DNA of 64,000 bases from Panopea generosa (GCA_029582155.1 CM055899.1:58941349-59005348); one strand, 5' to 3'. Positions 1 through 13,877 are shown, counted from the first letter of the stretch. Program-made: numbers and translations. Notes: generated from the sequence alone by a model not told the origin.

Positions 1-1974
1 TAGAAATTAAAAGGCGTCCATTTCCGGTTGTGTATATCTAATTTATCTTTGTTAAGAGCGATGTGTTTTTCGATTTCAATTCTTTTTTTCTAATAAGTTT
101 TAAAAATATTTAAACATGGGGTTGTATTTATATATTTGCTTCTGAAAATAAAATATTTACCACTTAATTATATTAAAATTGATCAGTGCAATTTTTTTAC
201 CTTTTCCTTTTACACCAAATGTAACAGTTAAAAAATATCAAAGGTTATGTTTATATTTAAATTTGATAAAAAAGTTTTGAGTTCTAACACAACTGTTGAG
301 TATTTGGACATTCCCAAAACATATGGTTAACTGGCCAAATCTATATAACTATTGTAAAAGTCACACAGATTTGATTGTACAAATTTGCATTTGTAAAGAT
401 ATTTGTGTGTAGGTATAACACGAATTATGTACTTGTATTGGAATTTGCGTAGTTTTGTATCAATGGTTGAATTAAAAGCCAACGTATAAAAAGATTTCCT
501 ATCCAACTGGGGTTATTGAAAAACAGTTCCCATTTTTTTCTGATTTGACAAATACTTTTTCCTCTTTCTTAAATTGATAATCATATAAAAAATTGTTTTG
601 CTTTTTTGATTTAAGAAAATGATTAAGTAATGTCTCTTTTTTAATACTATTTGTATTTTCTGTTTTGAGTTATGTTTTCCATTCCTTGGGAATACTTGAA
701 ATTAGCGAAACATAAAATAAAAAAGAATGCTCCGGTAATTCATATAATTGTATAAAGTCAATGAAATTATAAAACTCACGTTTCCTATAATCATATCAAT
801 GTTCTATATATTTTATCTCTCTTCATACCAAGTTTTATTAATGATTGGTAGGTTTCTTATTTTTATTTTTGAATTATTCCATATGTTTTGTTTACTTTAT
901 TTTTTTGATTTGGCCATGTATTTCAAACCATGATAATAAAATATCTTGAAAAAAACTTTTTTGGGTTATAATTGTTGAAGATCTACAATATTATGGTCAC
1001 TTTCGAAAAACGATTTTCAGTCGAATTTGTCGAGTTTGTTTATATAAAAACGTTTCCATAGCCCCTTATTAGTAGTATCTAAAGGTCTCTTTATCCTGTT
1101 TGATTTTAATGATTTGAGAAATTTATAAATATCAATCATTTTCTGGCCACCACTATTGGTTATTAATTTTAATTGATCTTCTGGTGGATTTGGTAGAACT
1201 GTGAGAGGATAAATCACTGTAATTTTCCGAAGAAGCGACAGTTTTCTTTGTTGCCATTGATTTAAACAGTTACAGAATGCTTATATAGTTGGAGTAATGT
1301 TTAAGCGCAAAGACCATCAATATATAAATTCAACTCTAAAAATGAATTTCTTTTCAATAAATGTATTAATATGTTTTATTACATACATACATACATACAC
1401 GTGTTACATGTAATATATTTTTAATTAGGTTCATATTACCACAGCAACTCGAAAAGTTCTTGTTTTGAATTGTTGGATTTTTAAAGCAAGACAAATTAAT
1501 AAATCCACCAATACATTTAACTTAAAAATTTCAACAAAGTGTATTAGTAAGACTATTTTAACTCTAAAATTGAGTTTCTAATCCAAGAAATACTCAACAC
1601 AGTTTGATTCAAATTCGTTTGTTAGATGATCTTTGCAATACAAAAGGACAAGACCACATATATATGCAACTCGAAAATTAGTTTCTCTTTCATACAATTT
1701 ATAAGCAAGTTCGTTTAAAAAATGCAAAAACATTATGATACGGATTTTGAAGCAATATAAAATGAACTTTGAAGACGAGCCATGGACGGACTTCAAAAAA
1801 TTGTCAACACCTGGGTTAATTGTGATATCCGCAAACATAGTAAACGAGACAAACATTATCACACCTGGAAAGAAGTCGGTCAATCTATCAGATAAAATCA
1901 ATTTCTCAGCAGTAAAACATAGACTTAACAAAGAGTCTTAAGAGAGGTACAATGACCGATATATTTCTGGCATC
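1..1974. other. AT-rich sequence, no supported gene
   Basis: I see no domain, splice-bounded exon or RNA gene here. A short (ACAT)n run sits near 1379-1398. A 68-codon open frame at 1735-1941 (+) just precedes a LINE remnant and could be its degraded upstream linker, but no diagnostic motif supports that. An open frame at 1017-1217 (-) has fairly ordinary composition but no recognisable family. Confidence 0.5.
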
Positions 1975-3120
1975 CTTTATTTAGAAACACCTGATGGTAT
2001 ACCAAGAGAAAAGCATAAGCAGAATCAGCAAAAACAATAACTTATGTATGTATGACTACTCCAGAAAAGAAAAAATGACTAACAAGTATCGCCGAACAAA
2101 GGGTTAAAATTTCTCAAAACTCTCAGTTCTGATAAATCTGCTTGTCCTGACCAATTTGTCTCTACTGTATTGGAAGTCACAAGTAAAGACATGGATTCAG
2201 CTTTGTATAGCTCCCATATTACAGACACAATTAGTGAAACTTCCATCCTATCTCCATCAAACGCATCCCTTGTAAGACAAAAGAGCTCAAAGAAAAATAT
2301 ATATCTATAGTCAAACTCATTAACAAATAAAACACTTTTTTTACCTCCAACAGGGTTTCCAAGTGAAAAAGTCCTACAAGATACATCTTACCTTGATGGT
2401 TGATGTTCATACTAAATAAATGCAGAAAGGCAAACAAACAAACAATTCATATATATATATATAATAAAGCCCTGGGAAGCATACCATTTTCCTCTGGTGT
2501 ACCGTGGGGCTGTGTCCTCGGGCCATTTATTTTTCTTATTTACGTAAACAACATACCAGACAACATGCATTCTAAAATAACACCATTTGCAGATAACACT
2601 ACCTTTACCTAGTATTAAGCAAAGACACCGACTCAGTCACTCTCATAACGGCAAAGATTAATTAGCAAACAGGAGAAAAGCTTAGAATATAGAGTTTAAT
2701 TCATCCAAATACCAGATTATACATATCGCCTGATCTTGCAAATCTCTCCCCATACACTACATTTGACCCAGCTCGATTAGTTATCAGCCAAATATTTAGG
2801 TATAGACATCTCAGAAAACTTTCCACGGAACACACATTGCATAAATGTAAACACTGTCGCTAAAAATATTGGCTTCATCAAGATAAACATAAAGATTAAT
2901 CATATAAAAATACATTCAAAAGCATGTAAGACCTTAGTAAATGACCAGTTGGAGTTCTCCTCGTCCGTTTGTTATCCACACAATGGAATTTTATCTGCCA
3001 CCTGGCTGTAATACGTTAAACGGTTCAAAGAAGAACTGATCGCTTGTTTAAAATATATAACTAGTATACTTCTTTATATATCTATTGCGTCTTGACGACT
3101 TGATATAATCAGCATTGATA
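1975..3120 (+). pseudogene. Degenerate LINE reverse transcriptase remnant
   Basis: Remnant of the polymerase ORF of a non-LTR retrotransposon, CR1/jockey-like by motif style. The clearest part is 2480-2610, which reads SGVPWGCVLGPFIFLIYVNN and then FADNTT. This matches the RT block 'SGVPQGxxLGPLLFLIYxND' followed by the catalytic FADD, with the second Asp replaced by Asn. Upstream (2105-2400) weak similarity to the fingers region ('SxDKSxxPDQF') is broken by stops. Downstream (2690-3060), in shifting frames, are traces of the thumb ('NPSKxQ', 'AKYLGxxISENLxW', 'LVRPxLEY'). Many stops and frameshifts make it long dead. The exact clade cannot be fixed by eye. Confidence 0.75.
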
Positions 3121-4756
3121 TCAGACTATGAATATTATACACATTATTATATAGGGGAGATGCGGCAGGTAATATCATAATATAACCGTTCATGTACAAC
3201 ATTATCTCATATAAGCCGAAATTAAAAAAAGCTCGAAACCAATAAACAAAAAAAGTTGAAATATATCGGAGTGTTTATCATAACACACCATAGTTAATGC
3301 AAAACTTTTAAAATATGCGAAATATGATTTACTTTAACGTATAACTACTTAATATTCTTTACTTCTTCAATTTCCGGACTGTATTGGAAGATTGATGAGT
3401 ACAATTTAGCTAAAAAGTTTCATCAAACATTACTCAAAAGGACAGCTAAATTAATGTTCCCTTATTTATTTTTATACAAATATATACGTCTGCTATTTAT
3501 ACTAAAATTACCACTCATATAGGAATTTACTGATTAAAAGAGTCACATTGTTTTATTTGGTTTTTTTATTTGGCAATTTTTTGTTGAATTTAGGTCAAAT
3601 AAAAACGGGCCAAGCAGTACTGTCGTGGTATTTAGGTTTAAAAAATGTTGATTCACTACTAAAACATTTATCGTTTTTCACGTTTTCTATTCAAGCTATT
3701 AATAATACTTAAATGCTGTATATTCATTTAAACTTAAGTAATAAATGATCATACATGCTTGCATATTTTTTATTGAATTTATTAAATAAGTCGGATAACA
3801 TATATTTTGCGAGGTTTTGCCGAGCATTATATCAGTTTTTCCAACGATTAAACTCATAATAGATGAGCATGAATGTATGAAATATAACGTCATTTAACCA
3901 TGACAAATCGACGTCATTTAAATATTCTGGCAAGTCAGAAAGTACTACGGACCTTTACCTTAGAGAGCCGAGTTCTACGGAAAACACCGAGCGATTAATT
4001 GGACGTGCTTTTTCACTAGGGTAGTATAAAAAATATATCACGGGTTAACTACACTCCTGCACCTTAACTTATCAGATAAAAATCTTTAGACCATTTTCTC
4101 ATACATATTGCCTTCAAATAAGTACATGCTATGCAACTTTAATATTTGGCTGTGAAAAAAAAATTGAAAAACAAAAACAAATAAGCACTTATAATAAATA
4201 ACATACAGGCGCCTAAAAGGTTTTTTTTACTGTAAAATTTATAGTGACACTATCGGAAACCACTCCTTAGTAAAAAGCTTCATATGGGTGGTTCCCTACT
4301 ATTTCCTTTTTAATGTTAAGCGAATGTTTTTTTCTTCATGGAGATTCAGATTGGTTATAACGTTTAGGTTTCACAGTTTAAACAAGACCGAAAATGGAAA
4401 CAGTTGTGAAATTTCGAAATTCTAAAGTCTTACTATTTGAGATTTGGCAACCCGTTTTCTATATGAGTAATGGGTTTAAAATTAAGTATTGCTGAAGTTA
4501 TAGAAAGACATCATGTTTACCAATTTAAAAATGTATTTAAACATTTAAAAGGCCGGAACGGGTCCTATTAAACTTGCCTCCGAGTAAGCGTTGGTGTAGC
4601 TGTTTGGTTATTTTATTGCACCAAGACATTTGGAATAACTGTTATGAATTTAGGCAGACATTTTCCATATTATCTAAGAAAAAATTTAGTTATTTGTTTG
4701 GTAAACTGACTTTATGAACGGTACACACATTTGTTCACTTTAATCAATGCAGATCA
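3121..4756. other. AT-rich intergenic sequence
   Basis: No supported gene. Open frames are short and compositionally AT-driven. The last ~200 bases may be decayed upstream sequence of the LINE fragment that follows. Confidence 0.5.
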
Positions 4757-5189
4757 ATTTAAACAAAGCTGGAGTGGATTGGTAGAGGGTAATGCATAAT
4801 TAAATTTATATAAACATTTCAAACAAGAACTTATTATGGAACCTTATTTAAATGTATTAGATGTAAAGAGATTTAGAATATCAATGGTAGCATTTAGAAC
4901 CTCACCTCATTGTCTACTTATAGAACAAGGAAGACATATAGGTATTCCAAAAGAAAGGCGTCTATGTTTTCATTGTAAAATATTAATTGAAGACAAATAT
5001 CACTTTTTACTGATATGTCGACTATATCATGATTTAAGATCACTTTATATTCCAAAGAAATATTTCACACTTCCTAGTAAAAACAAGTTCTATATTATTA
5101 TGTCATGTAAATGTGAAAATGTTATAAAATGTGTAGCTATGTTTCTTTATTATGCTTTTATCAAAAGAAGCCAATTAGTCAAAGATTAA
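4757..5189 (+). pseudogene. LINE ORF2 C-terminal fragment with zinc-knuckle-like tail
   Basis: A 117-codon open frame from 4836, preceded in the same style by codons resembling 'YKHFKQ'. It carries the pattern typical of the C-terminus of molluscan non-LTR retrotransposons: an R-rich stretch (RFRISMVAFRTSPHCLLIEQ), then CFHC, then an ED..H..L..C..Y..LR signature. This corresponds to the zf-RVT-like CxxC...H...C region, thought to help RNA or DNA handling. The upstream RT is absent, so this is a typical 5'-truncated copy. The frame ends at 5189 and is followed by a 3'-UTR-like tail. Confidence 0.75.
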
Positions 5190-5400
5190 TATAATTATAT
5201 GGTCATGATATTATTATGTTTATGTCATAGTATTTGAATGTATTTAAATGTATTTGAATGTAATGTATAGTTTCTAAAATTCCAAATCACGTGTAAATGA
5301 TGTGCTATTATATTGTACATATGTAATGTGAGTGGGCCGGAGGCCTGAGTCACTAATTAAGAGTAAAGAATCAATGCACTGATGTAAACAAGTAGCATAA
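5190..5400 (+). repeat. 3' tail of the preceding LINE fragment
   Basis: AT-rich sequence following the retrotransposon stop codon, with 'gggccggaggcctgagtca' at 5334-5352. Similar 'gggcc..ggcct' motifs close LINE-like tails at 15719-15733 and 49270-49284 in this window. I infer this is the element's 3' UTR. The exact end is not visible. Confidence 0.5.
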
Positions 5401-5699
5401 CACTGTACAATCATTCGCATTCATAAATTAGATTGTTTTGATTATATTTGTTAATGTGATGTTCGCCTGTGTGTGATTTGCAATTGGTTATTCTAATATG
5501 TATTGCTTTCGACTGTGTTATGTACATTTTTATATGTGGAATTGTCAGTCAATCACATTCATTTCGTTTGCATAACATATTTGATTCGATTCGGCAATAA
5601 TATGTTTGCGTGTTACCGCTGCCGCTGAATTGTTTATATATCGCTAGGAGAGGGATTTCATGCTGGGAAATTTTCTTAACACTTATGCCGATGTCTTCA

Positions 5700-5833
5700 A
5701 TGTTTCTTCTCAAAATACTTCTAGATGCATTGACTGAAGCTGCCTTCCTTGATGTTCATCTCCCTATAAATACTGGTTTATTAAGTACAAACATATATAA
5801 CAAAAGAGCAAAAACAACACCGATTGCTGCATG
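5700..5833 (+). pseudogene. Short reverse-transcriptase-like fragment
   Basis: The end of a 74-codon open frame reads roughly AAFLDVHLPINTGLLSTNIY and then NKR. It resembles the 'xFLDLxLxIxxGxxxTKxYDKR' segment downstream of the catalytic core in a group of retroelement polymerases common in molluscs and cnidarians. The following 'DDF' part is lost, and neither the core nor any other domain is present. If the assignment is right, this is a fossil of about 130 bases; chance similarity is the alternative. Confidence 0.4.
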
Positions 5834-8143
5834 ACCTACCTTTATCTGTTTATATAGTGATTTGATTTACGCGCTTCGTAAGATCCTGTATCAATGTCAC
5901 TTTAAACCCGCATTTTGGTTTACATATCAAGAAGCTTTTTAAAAATTGTATTTTATCAATAAATCAAGATTTATATATACACGATAAAACATGTTAATGT
6001 TTGCATACGTTAAAAACAGTAGTTCAAATATAGTACATAATTTCAATAGTTCAATTATAACAGTATTTTCTTAGATACTTTGCATATAAATCAACAAAGT
6101 ATATACCATAATTACATTTTCGTAAAGTTACAAAAATTAAATCTAGCATGTCTTGTACAAATTCAATGTAAAATTAATCAAATGAATAAGCAGTCTGGCT
6201 TTAAATACATGTAGTAAACGTCAATATCGGATATGTTCTCCATCCTGCGGAAAAAAACAAACCTGCACCTTTTAATCATTGATGTGATTTTAGTTTGTTT
6301 ATTTTGAAATTAAGTGTGCTTTCTTTCCACTTTTATATGTTCTGTCGCGGATAAATGCTTTTTTATTGTTTCATTACGTACACTTTCTTAAAAAACTTAC
6401 AATAATGTATTGGATTTTGAATCTCTATTACTGTTAATTATATTTGCGATTCTTTCTTTCTTAATTTGTGTGATATTCTGTTTTTAATAGTATATTATAA
6501 CATGTATAAATTTCAAATATCACCGGTCCTATCTATATTAATTTAAAGTACTAATGGTATAATTTATAACCAGACTTTCTTTCACTGTGTTTAATGATAT
6601 GTGTTTTTTTAGAAATTAAGAAGAAATATAAGCATGCGTGTATGTAAACGTACGTCCATGCATTCGTACGTCCCGAAATCCTTGTTCAAACTATTCTCTG
6701 CAACATCTAATTGAAATTTTATGAAACTGTCCAGCAAGTATCTCTACCAATTAGAAATTCGCACATTGTCTTCGTATTTCGGTTCGATATCACAGAGTTA
6801 TAACCCTTTGATTCCATTCATTACTAAATCCTTGTAAGCGCTATTACTCTCTATTATGGAAAATTAAGAAAATAACTATGATGCATCATTTCCAAGTGGA
6901 GATGAGCATATTGTCTTTGTGTTTGATTTCGATGATATTTTAGAGAGGTTACCCTTTGATCCTTTTCATCATCATCCATTTCGTTTTATCTTGGAAAAGG
7001 GATATAATTACCACTCCTTTTGAATATCGAAAGGACAGACATAACCATGGAAGGGGTTTCTACTAGTTTATTTAGCCAAACATATAATACACAGTAGAAA
7101 TCCAGTTTTAAAAACATTCCATTAATTTGGATTAAAATTTAATAATGTTTCAAAAATATTACTTGTAGGCATTTTCTACAGTCCAAAAGCAACTGATACA
7201 GGATTTTCAATAATTTAAAAAAATTATAGAGAGAGCTTATGTGAATGGGAAATTCTCAAACATCGAAGATCATTGCAACAATATCATTTTATTTACATAA
7301 TGGTAATGTTCTATCTTATATCACCGACTTATTTACTCTTTTTAGTTAAAATAACCTATTTGTTTTACTTCGATTTTGAAACAACATATTGCAACTTATA
7401 CAAATCACGCTCAAAGTCTTCGTTGGTAGAACCGATACTAAGAATATGCAGAAAAAAATGTCTTACTCAGGGACATTATATCCTCTTAACGTTAATGAAA
7501 GAAAACATATAACTTAAGCAATAGGAAAGATTTTTCTGTACCTTAATCAAGAACTGAAGTAATGAAAAAGTCATATATTTTCCTCTTCAATACTATAATG
7601 TAACCAGTATTACGGTAAACTACAGTATGCGATCATATTGCTAGAATAAGAAATAGTTTTAGTAATTTTAACAATGATTTATATAATAAGCATCTTCGTC
7701 AAGACGTTATTTGTCCTTATTGTGGCTAATGTTATGTTTTCAAAAGTACATTTTACGGAAATCAAAGATAAACCATGGTTCATTCAGCTATACATTTTTA
7801 GCCGCTTAGTTCAAAAGTTTTTTATTTGGTGGTGAAAAAGATCGTATGAAAAAAATACTCAAACTATTGAAGCTGTAATTTACTTTTACAAATGATTCAA
7901 TGTTTTCAATTTCTTCCAAACTTTTCTTTCCATAACAGAATGAAATTATTTGAGGTATGTATGGCAATTTAGTATGTCAGCATGAACAGATCAACGAAAT
8001 AATGCAATTTAAGTTTCTTGTATAACCGAATAGAAACAAACTAATGAGTGTTGTCATTCTGGGTGGATCCTGAGCTAAAACTCGAAAGATTTTGCTAGAT
8101 CTTGTTTTTTATTACTATATTAATATAAATAAATGGCTATCTG

Positions 8144-8146
<3 letters not shown>
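5834..8146. other. Intergenic sequence without recognised genes
   Basis: No domain or splice-supported exon is visible. The 79-codon open frame at 7273-7512 has hydrophobic AT-driven composition and no family resemblance. Confidence 0.5.

Positions 8147-8185
<39 letters not shown>
8147..8185. repeat. (TC)n microsatellite
   Basis: Uninterrupted TC dinucleotide run of about 19 units, with a shorter decayed run of the same motif at 8201-8212. Confidence 0.95.
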
Positions 8186-8189
<4 letters not shown>

Positions 8190-8529
8190 AATATCTATTT
8201 TTTCTCTCTCTCTTATCATTGAAAATATTGAAATTTAACATGGTGTAAAATGTTAAAAATAGCAAATATATTTTTAAAAAAAAATGTAGGATGAAGGCCA
8301 ACGCTTATGTTGTCAGAATTTGTGGATCGACCTCATTTCACATGTATATATGGAATAAAATAAGTTTATAATGAACCACCTATATATTTCCAGAGTACTG
8401 GGCTACATTAGAACCATAAAGAGCACCAATAAACAGTTTTTACTTTTTCACCTCGCGGTTAGCCGCTTGTAACTATAGTGTTAAAACATATAATAATTAG
8501 CCATAGTACATCAAGATCACTTACCTATC

Positions 8530-8655
8530 TCTGCTAAGATCGTTGGTTCGAATCAGTTCGTTTCAAAATTTTCATGTGAAAATGTTTGCCAGTTACTTGT
8601 GAAAGGGCGGTGGTTCCATTCACATTCATTCTGAGATCTACCTCCAATTAGAACA
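8530..8655 (+). repeat. SINE fragment (tRNA-derived type)
   Basis: Contains a B-box-like 'ggttcgaatc' at 8544-8553. It is followed by a body with 'gccagttacttgtgaaaggg' and 'cggtggttcc', resembling the body of tRNA-derived SINEs common in bivalves. A related 'agttacttgcagagaa' segment occurs in the SINE at 29.7-29.9 kb. The tRNA-like head is decayed, and no target duplication is visible. Confidence 0.5.
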
Positions 8656-11600
8656 ATGATATACATGTTAACATATTTGATTGACTCATCATAATTATTT
8701 ATTGTAAAGATTCATGGTTATGTTTTGTCATGTTCCTGCATCGAATAAATATTATGCCAATAAACGCAAAACCATGATTGTGAAAGTGATTTTGATAATT
8801 TTATAAAACTATTGGTGTTTCAGTATTAAAAACTGATAAAAATACCAATTGATAATTCCTTGGATATTTTTTATATGTCAACGCTAAAATGATATGAAAC
8901 TGAGATATTTGGTCTTAGCTTATGTCACGAATGTGCAAAATATGAAATATGATGCATTTTAACAATAAACTGGGATTATATTCATTTTCAAAATAAAAGA
9001 AAAATGTATAGTTCTATAATCTTTAAAAACAATTTTAACTGAAAATTAATCAAAATTCGCAAAGTGACTATTTGCCACATACTAATATATTAAGTACTCT
9101 CTGATATTGATACATGTATGTATAAAGTGTATAAAAAAGTCAGTAACAGCATACATTTTAGAAGAAATAACACACATGCACCATGACAACCAACTTGTGA
9201 TTTATCTGCGAACACAACTATTTAATAAACAGACACCAATGTTCAAAATTTATTTATATTTTACAGTATTTATTTATACATGACAATTAAAATTTGTCTA
9301 TACGAGCTTAGTAGCAGATAACATTTTTAAATAAAATACCACGTTCCCGTGTCCCAATTTGAAGAAATAGAAAGTATTTAGTTAGTGCCTCGACACAGTT
9401 TATTAGTTGAGCCTTAGATAACAAGGCGGGGCTCTGTCGTTATGACTGGATCCTACAACTGAAGTTAACGAACAGGACACATGGTTGGTGAAATGTTGTT
9501 GTTTTCAACAAAATATTACGAGTAACATTGGTGCAGAACAAATATTTGCTGCAGACACTGTGTAAAAAAAATTCAATATACATGTGAAAGATGTCACCAT
9601 GGAATATTGTTTACAACATCTGATTCTGATCGTATTGGGTAACTTCTTCCTGTCTCTTGCTATCGAGGTTGTATTTCTAATTCTTCTAGCCCTAGGTACT
9701 GGAGGTCATGATTCACTTCAATGCAGTCGAGAGATTTGAACTGCCCGATGAAATGGTACAGCTTTTGTATTGAATACACAATTTTATAAAATGTTGGAAC
9801 GTTGTTTTTGCTTTTTTCGGCCGTGGCTGTTATTTATTATTTACATAGTATTTTTATGAACAAGTATTTGCATGAATCTTGCATACGCTGTACAAGATGC
9901 GTACTCGCTGAATTCGATTCAGATAAGCTTTCTTGTCTGAAAATGTTCTTTAAGTATTGACTTAAACCAATTTAACTGAGTATGTTTTGCTCTTTTGTGT
10001 CTCTGACATCAAACTAGATACAGTTGTTAAGCTGTGTTAAGATGGACTGAAGGACTGAATGACTATTTCTGTCAAGAATATAGCTTTCCTATGCTATTTC
10101 TTCATCCATTACCAATGATGATGCAATGATGCCGCTCGAGGTCGATTACCGTTACCCGTCTTTTTGAGTGGTGTTCAGTGATTTATCATTTTAACTTCAG
10201 ATCCTTTCACGCTCATGATGTAGAACGTATACATGCGTCGCCTTAGTATGAGATCACTACTATTGATTATTGGTCTTAATAAACCCGGTTCTCCATTTTA
10301 TTTTCTGACAGGCAGTATAAAATTTGTAATGACTTTTCTAATTATTAAGGGTAAATAAAGAACTTTTCTTTTATTTTCACCATTTATCATTAGAAATCTC
10401 TCAAACTCCCTCATATCATTTTGTGAATTTTTAATGTGTTATTTTTTTCTTGGTCGTTTATAACTTATAAACATCAGTGCTCGACATTTCTACAAAGACT
10501 GGCATTTTCATTTTCAGAATATTTCTGAGGACCTGTTAAACAGCTTGCACCGTTTTATTCCTAGATGAAAACATTTGCACCGGCTCCAAACGCTGTATCA
10601 ACAACTATTTCTTGGTCTTTGAATAACATTTATGGATGTTTCTGAGCACCTATCCAATAAGCTCTCAACACGCATACCGCTTCAATATTCTGGCCCTCCC
10701 CAAACAAGTCATCATTGAAGTTACTGGTCTCTATTCCAAAATGTTTTAAGAAATCGTCATCAACCGTTATTTCAGTATGTTTAGCGCCTGTTTCTATTAT
10801 TTGCAGTCTACCTACAGGATATCAAAATCAAAAGAACGTGTGTAATTTGACATTATTATCTGTGTATATCAACTCATCAACAATCAGACACCTTTTATCT
10901 TGGTTTATCCGAGTATTTGGCTACCAGAACTATTCTTCTGACTATCAGTTTTCGACAATTGTGTCTGCTTATTGATGTACATGTATTTTAATAAATGATT
11001 AAAATTTAGTATGTGTTTCCTTTCAAAGCATATCTATCGTGCTCGACTAGTTGCTTATTACTTGCCGGATAAACCTTAATTTATATGACAAATAATGAAT
11101 AACGACAGGTTGGAAGACAATTTTATGCACATATACTGACAAACAACAGGCGAAAGTACGCCATAACAAGCCACGCTGTCACTCTAATAAATAAAAAGGA
11201 ACACAATAATAAATAAACGGAAATAACTTACTCTGCCAAACATCAAAGTCGACTTAGAGTATTATACTAACAATAACTTTAATGCTGATGGCAATACAAG
11301 TCAATAACATGCTCAAACAGTTATTGGTGGGTGTCACATAAACATAATAAATTAAATGTATTGCGTACTACACGCTTACTTTAAGTTGAGCCAGTGTCCA
11401 GTAATTTAATAAGATAATAGTATACCATGGTATAGTTTTGTTTTCAATATCCAATAGGTACGCAGGCCCATCTGGTACATGATATATACAGAAACATATG
11501 GCAGACAGTGGTTTAGTAATGCTATTTAACAGTTACAGGTGAAAGTAAAGTAGTCGTAAACTGAACTGAACGCAGTCCAGTATTGTACAGAACGTAGTTG

Positions 11601-11657
11601 AATAACCTCATGTTACCTTTACGTTTTATAGTTTATACACGTTTTTTTTTATTTCAG
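8656..11657. other. Intergenic or upstream intronic sequence
   Basis: No gene is identified. If the IAP-type gene at 11.7-14.1 kb extends upstream, its earlier exons, including any BIR domain, would lie here or before the window. I did not find a BIR pattern (C..C...D...H....C) by eye in either direction. The open frame at 10715-10975 shows no family signature. Confidence 0.4.
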
Positions 11658-11702
11658 ACGAAGACCAACAAACGATAGCAAGACCAGGTACTACAATTCC
11701 AT
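11658..11702 (+). CDS. Penultimate exon of the IAP-type gene (partial)
   Basis: A 45-nt segment is bounded by a strong 3' splice site (pyrimidine tract 'tttttttttatttcag' ending at 11657) and a consensus donor 'gtaagt' starting at 11703. In the frame set by the RING exon it encodes (D)EDQQTIARPGTTIP and leaves one base. That base joins the two leading bases of the exon at 13878 to complete a codon. The phase match (1+2 nt) over a 2.2-kb intron is the main evidence that the two exons belong together. The peptide is a plausible acidic linker before the RING but carries no family signature of its own. A transcript crossing this junction would settle it. Confidence 0.55.
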
Positions 11703-12170
11703 GTAAGTTTTCTTGATGTAATTAATGTTTCAAGTACAATGTCAAGCTGAATTATGTACAGAGTCCAAATTATGTACTTAAATCACACGGCACTGTGTAT
11801 ATTATGACCCGTTCTTGTTAACCAACAAGGACGCACACATGAACGCGGAATGCACATTCATCTCATCTGTATTTAAAATAACTGCACTGAACATACTAAT
11901 CCATTTAGATACCAATTTTTAAAAAATGTTAATGTCAACTTTTGCAATTGTCCGCCTTGCATGCGGCAGGTCTCGGATTTATCAGACCGGGTCATATCAA
12001 AAAAGATAGTCGACCCAGTGTCAGTAAATTGTGACTGAGTGAGGTACATGTTTCATCATACAATGCGTCTGCGACACGATACTACTGTGTGGCAGCGCCC
12101 AGAATACTGTCACAAGTAGACACCGTCGCGATATGACTGAATAAGTATTAAAAGCAAAGCTATACATCAT

Positions 12171-12231
<61 letters not shown>

Positions 12232-12250
12232 CGACGACGACAACAACAAC
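12171..12250. repeat. (CAA)n microsatellite
   Basis: About 26 CAA units with a short (CGA) interruption near 12232-12240. It lies within the inferred IAP intron. On the minus strand it gives a spurious poly-Cys frame. Confidence 0.95.
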
Positions 12251-12329
12251 ATGTCAAAGGTTTACAAATACGGTCCAGATCTTGTTACTTGACACATCAA
12301 CACAATATACAATCCTAATGGAAAGACAT

Positions 12330-12960
12330 AGTAAGAAGTAATACTATCCAAACTTACTAAAGCCGACATACTGGTATACATTAAAAGATCCAATTCTGGT
12401 TTGGTTTGACCAAAACATTAAGGTCGGAGACACAAGTATATTTAACAATCACAGATTCTCTGAAGTGCTATCACAAATAAATGATAAAATGAATACTGTA
12501 ATTTCTACTCAATGGTAGGTTTTACCAGTATATACAACATAAATACAAACTTCAAAAATATAAAGGATTGGTAGCATATTTTAAACAAAAGTTGTCCAAA
12601 CTTTTAATAAAACGTTTAGCTTGTTATGGAGGAGAACCTATATGTCATTTATCAATTTCAATAATCATGAAAGATTTAGATGGCTGTAGATTATTCTATC
12701 AGTCTTCTGTACTATAAAATAAAACCCTTCTTTCTGCTGCTAAACGGGAAAATGAATCGCATATAAGAATCAATCTGGCTTGGACAAAATGTGCAATGGT
12801 TTCAATACAGAATAAACCACCAACTATTGGGAACCAATTCTCGTCGTCTAAAAATGAAAATAAAATCCTCTGGTATTGACAGCTTATATGAAACAGAAGA
12901 ATTGAAACAAGTCATCACCTTTCTTTTAAATTTGACATTTCTAAACAGTTAACTCGTGAT
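12330..12960 (+). pseudogene. LINE ORF2 C-terminal remnant
   Basis: Frame-shifted pieces resemble the C-terminal connector and tail of L1/Tx1-style or related non-LTR polymerases. Near 12365-12430 a piece reads 'TYWYTLKDPILVWFDQNIKV', like the 'PIWYNxxIK' connector. Then comes a SEVLSQINDK segment. Near 12800-12850 a piece reads 'WFQYRINHQLLGTN', like the 'xQYRIxHRILGTN' tail ahead of a zinc finger. The CxxC finger itself is not seen. Frames change and stops intervene, so it is a dead copy lying within the inferred IAP intron. Confidence 0.5.
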
Positions 12961-13877
12961 TGATGATGAATCATGATGTATAGATATATAGTTTGTATAA
13001 TATTATAAATGCAAAGTATATTGATAACACTTCTGTTATTGACAGAACATAGGGTCTCCTCAAGGTTTGTAAGACTGGCTGAATACTTAATGAATTATGT
13101 GTAAAACTGTGCATGTTTTAACATATATAACATTTGTTTGAGTGTTAGCAGAGATAAGTCCTATATACACATAGTTTTAAACATATCGCCAATACAAATG
13201 CTTAACCTGTCACATGTTAAACGATGTGCCATTGTAATTATCTAAATTATTTAAACTGTGGACTTTGATTTAAATATTATTGTGCATATATGTATATATA
13301 ACTCTATCTCTTGGTAGCCAGTGGGGCATTGACCCCGGTTTCATTTAACATCTCAACTTACCTAATTTATATTGATTATATCGCATATTATTTTTACCAA
13401 TAGGTACAGATGTGTAATCGCTGTAATTGTGTATGGTGGTTTAATGTGTAATGATTTCAAGTAATCATTTAGAAAAATTTTAAGCTTTGGTTGGGAATGA
13501 TTGCTGTTTGGTAGTTTTATTATATCGGTGAACTCTGTTATCTGTACTTTTATTGATAATAATTATAAACGATGTGCTCGTGCTGTCATTTCAATGCTAT
13601 GTCATATGATTGCAATTTCCCACTTTTATAACATTGTTAAAGCGGAGTTACTATCAGAAAGAATAATATGTACATGTAGAAAGTATTATATAAGCACAGA
13701 GCATCCTATGATAATATTGTTGGTAACAATCTTTATAACGTTGTGTTTGCTCACAAGCCGAAAACAAACTATTTGAATATACATACAAAGATGAATCACG
13801 CGCAATTCCTTCAACAAATGGCAACTTAAACATTGATTTATTAAGGGGATGTGTGTTAGTTTCATTTGTTATTTCAG

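Larger units (their letters stand above)
11703..13877 (+). other. Inferred intron of the IAP-type gene
   Basis: A 2175-nt interval from donor 'gtaagt' to acceptor 'tttgttatttcag'. It contains a (CAA)n microsatellite and a LINE ORF2 tail remnant. The open frame at 13501-13776 has no recognisable domain and is probably intronic noise. Confidence 0.5.

Noticed and set aside
12021-12257. Poly-cysteine open frame on the minus strand
   Set aside because: It is the reverse reading of the (CAA)n microsatellite.
13501-13776. 91-codon frame just upstream of the RING exon
   Set aside because: Lies in the inferred intron, has no domain, and is not in a splice-compatible context.
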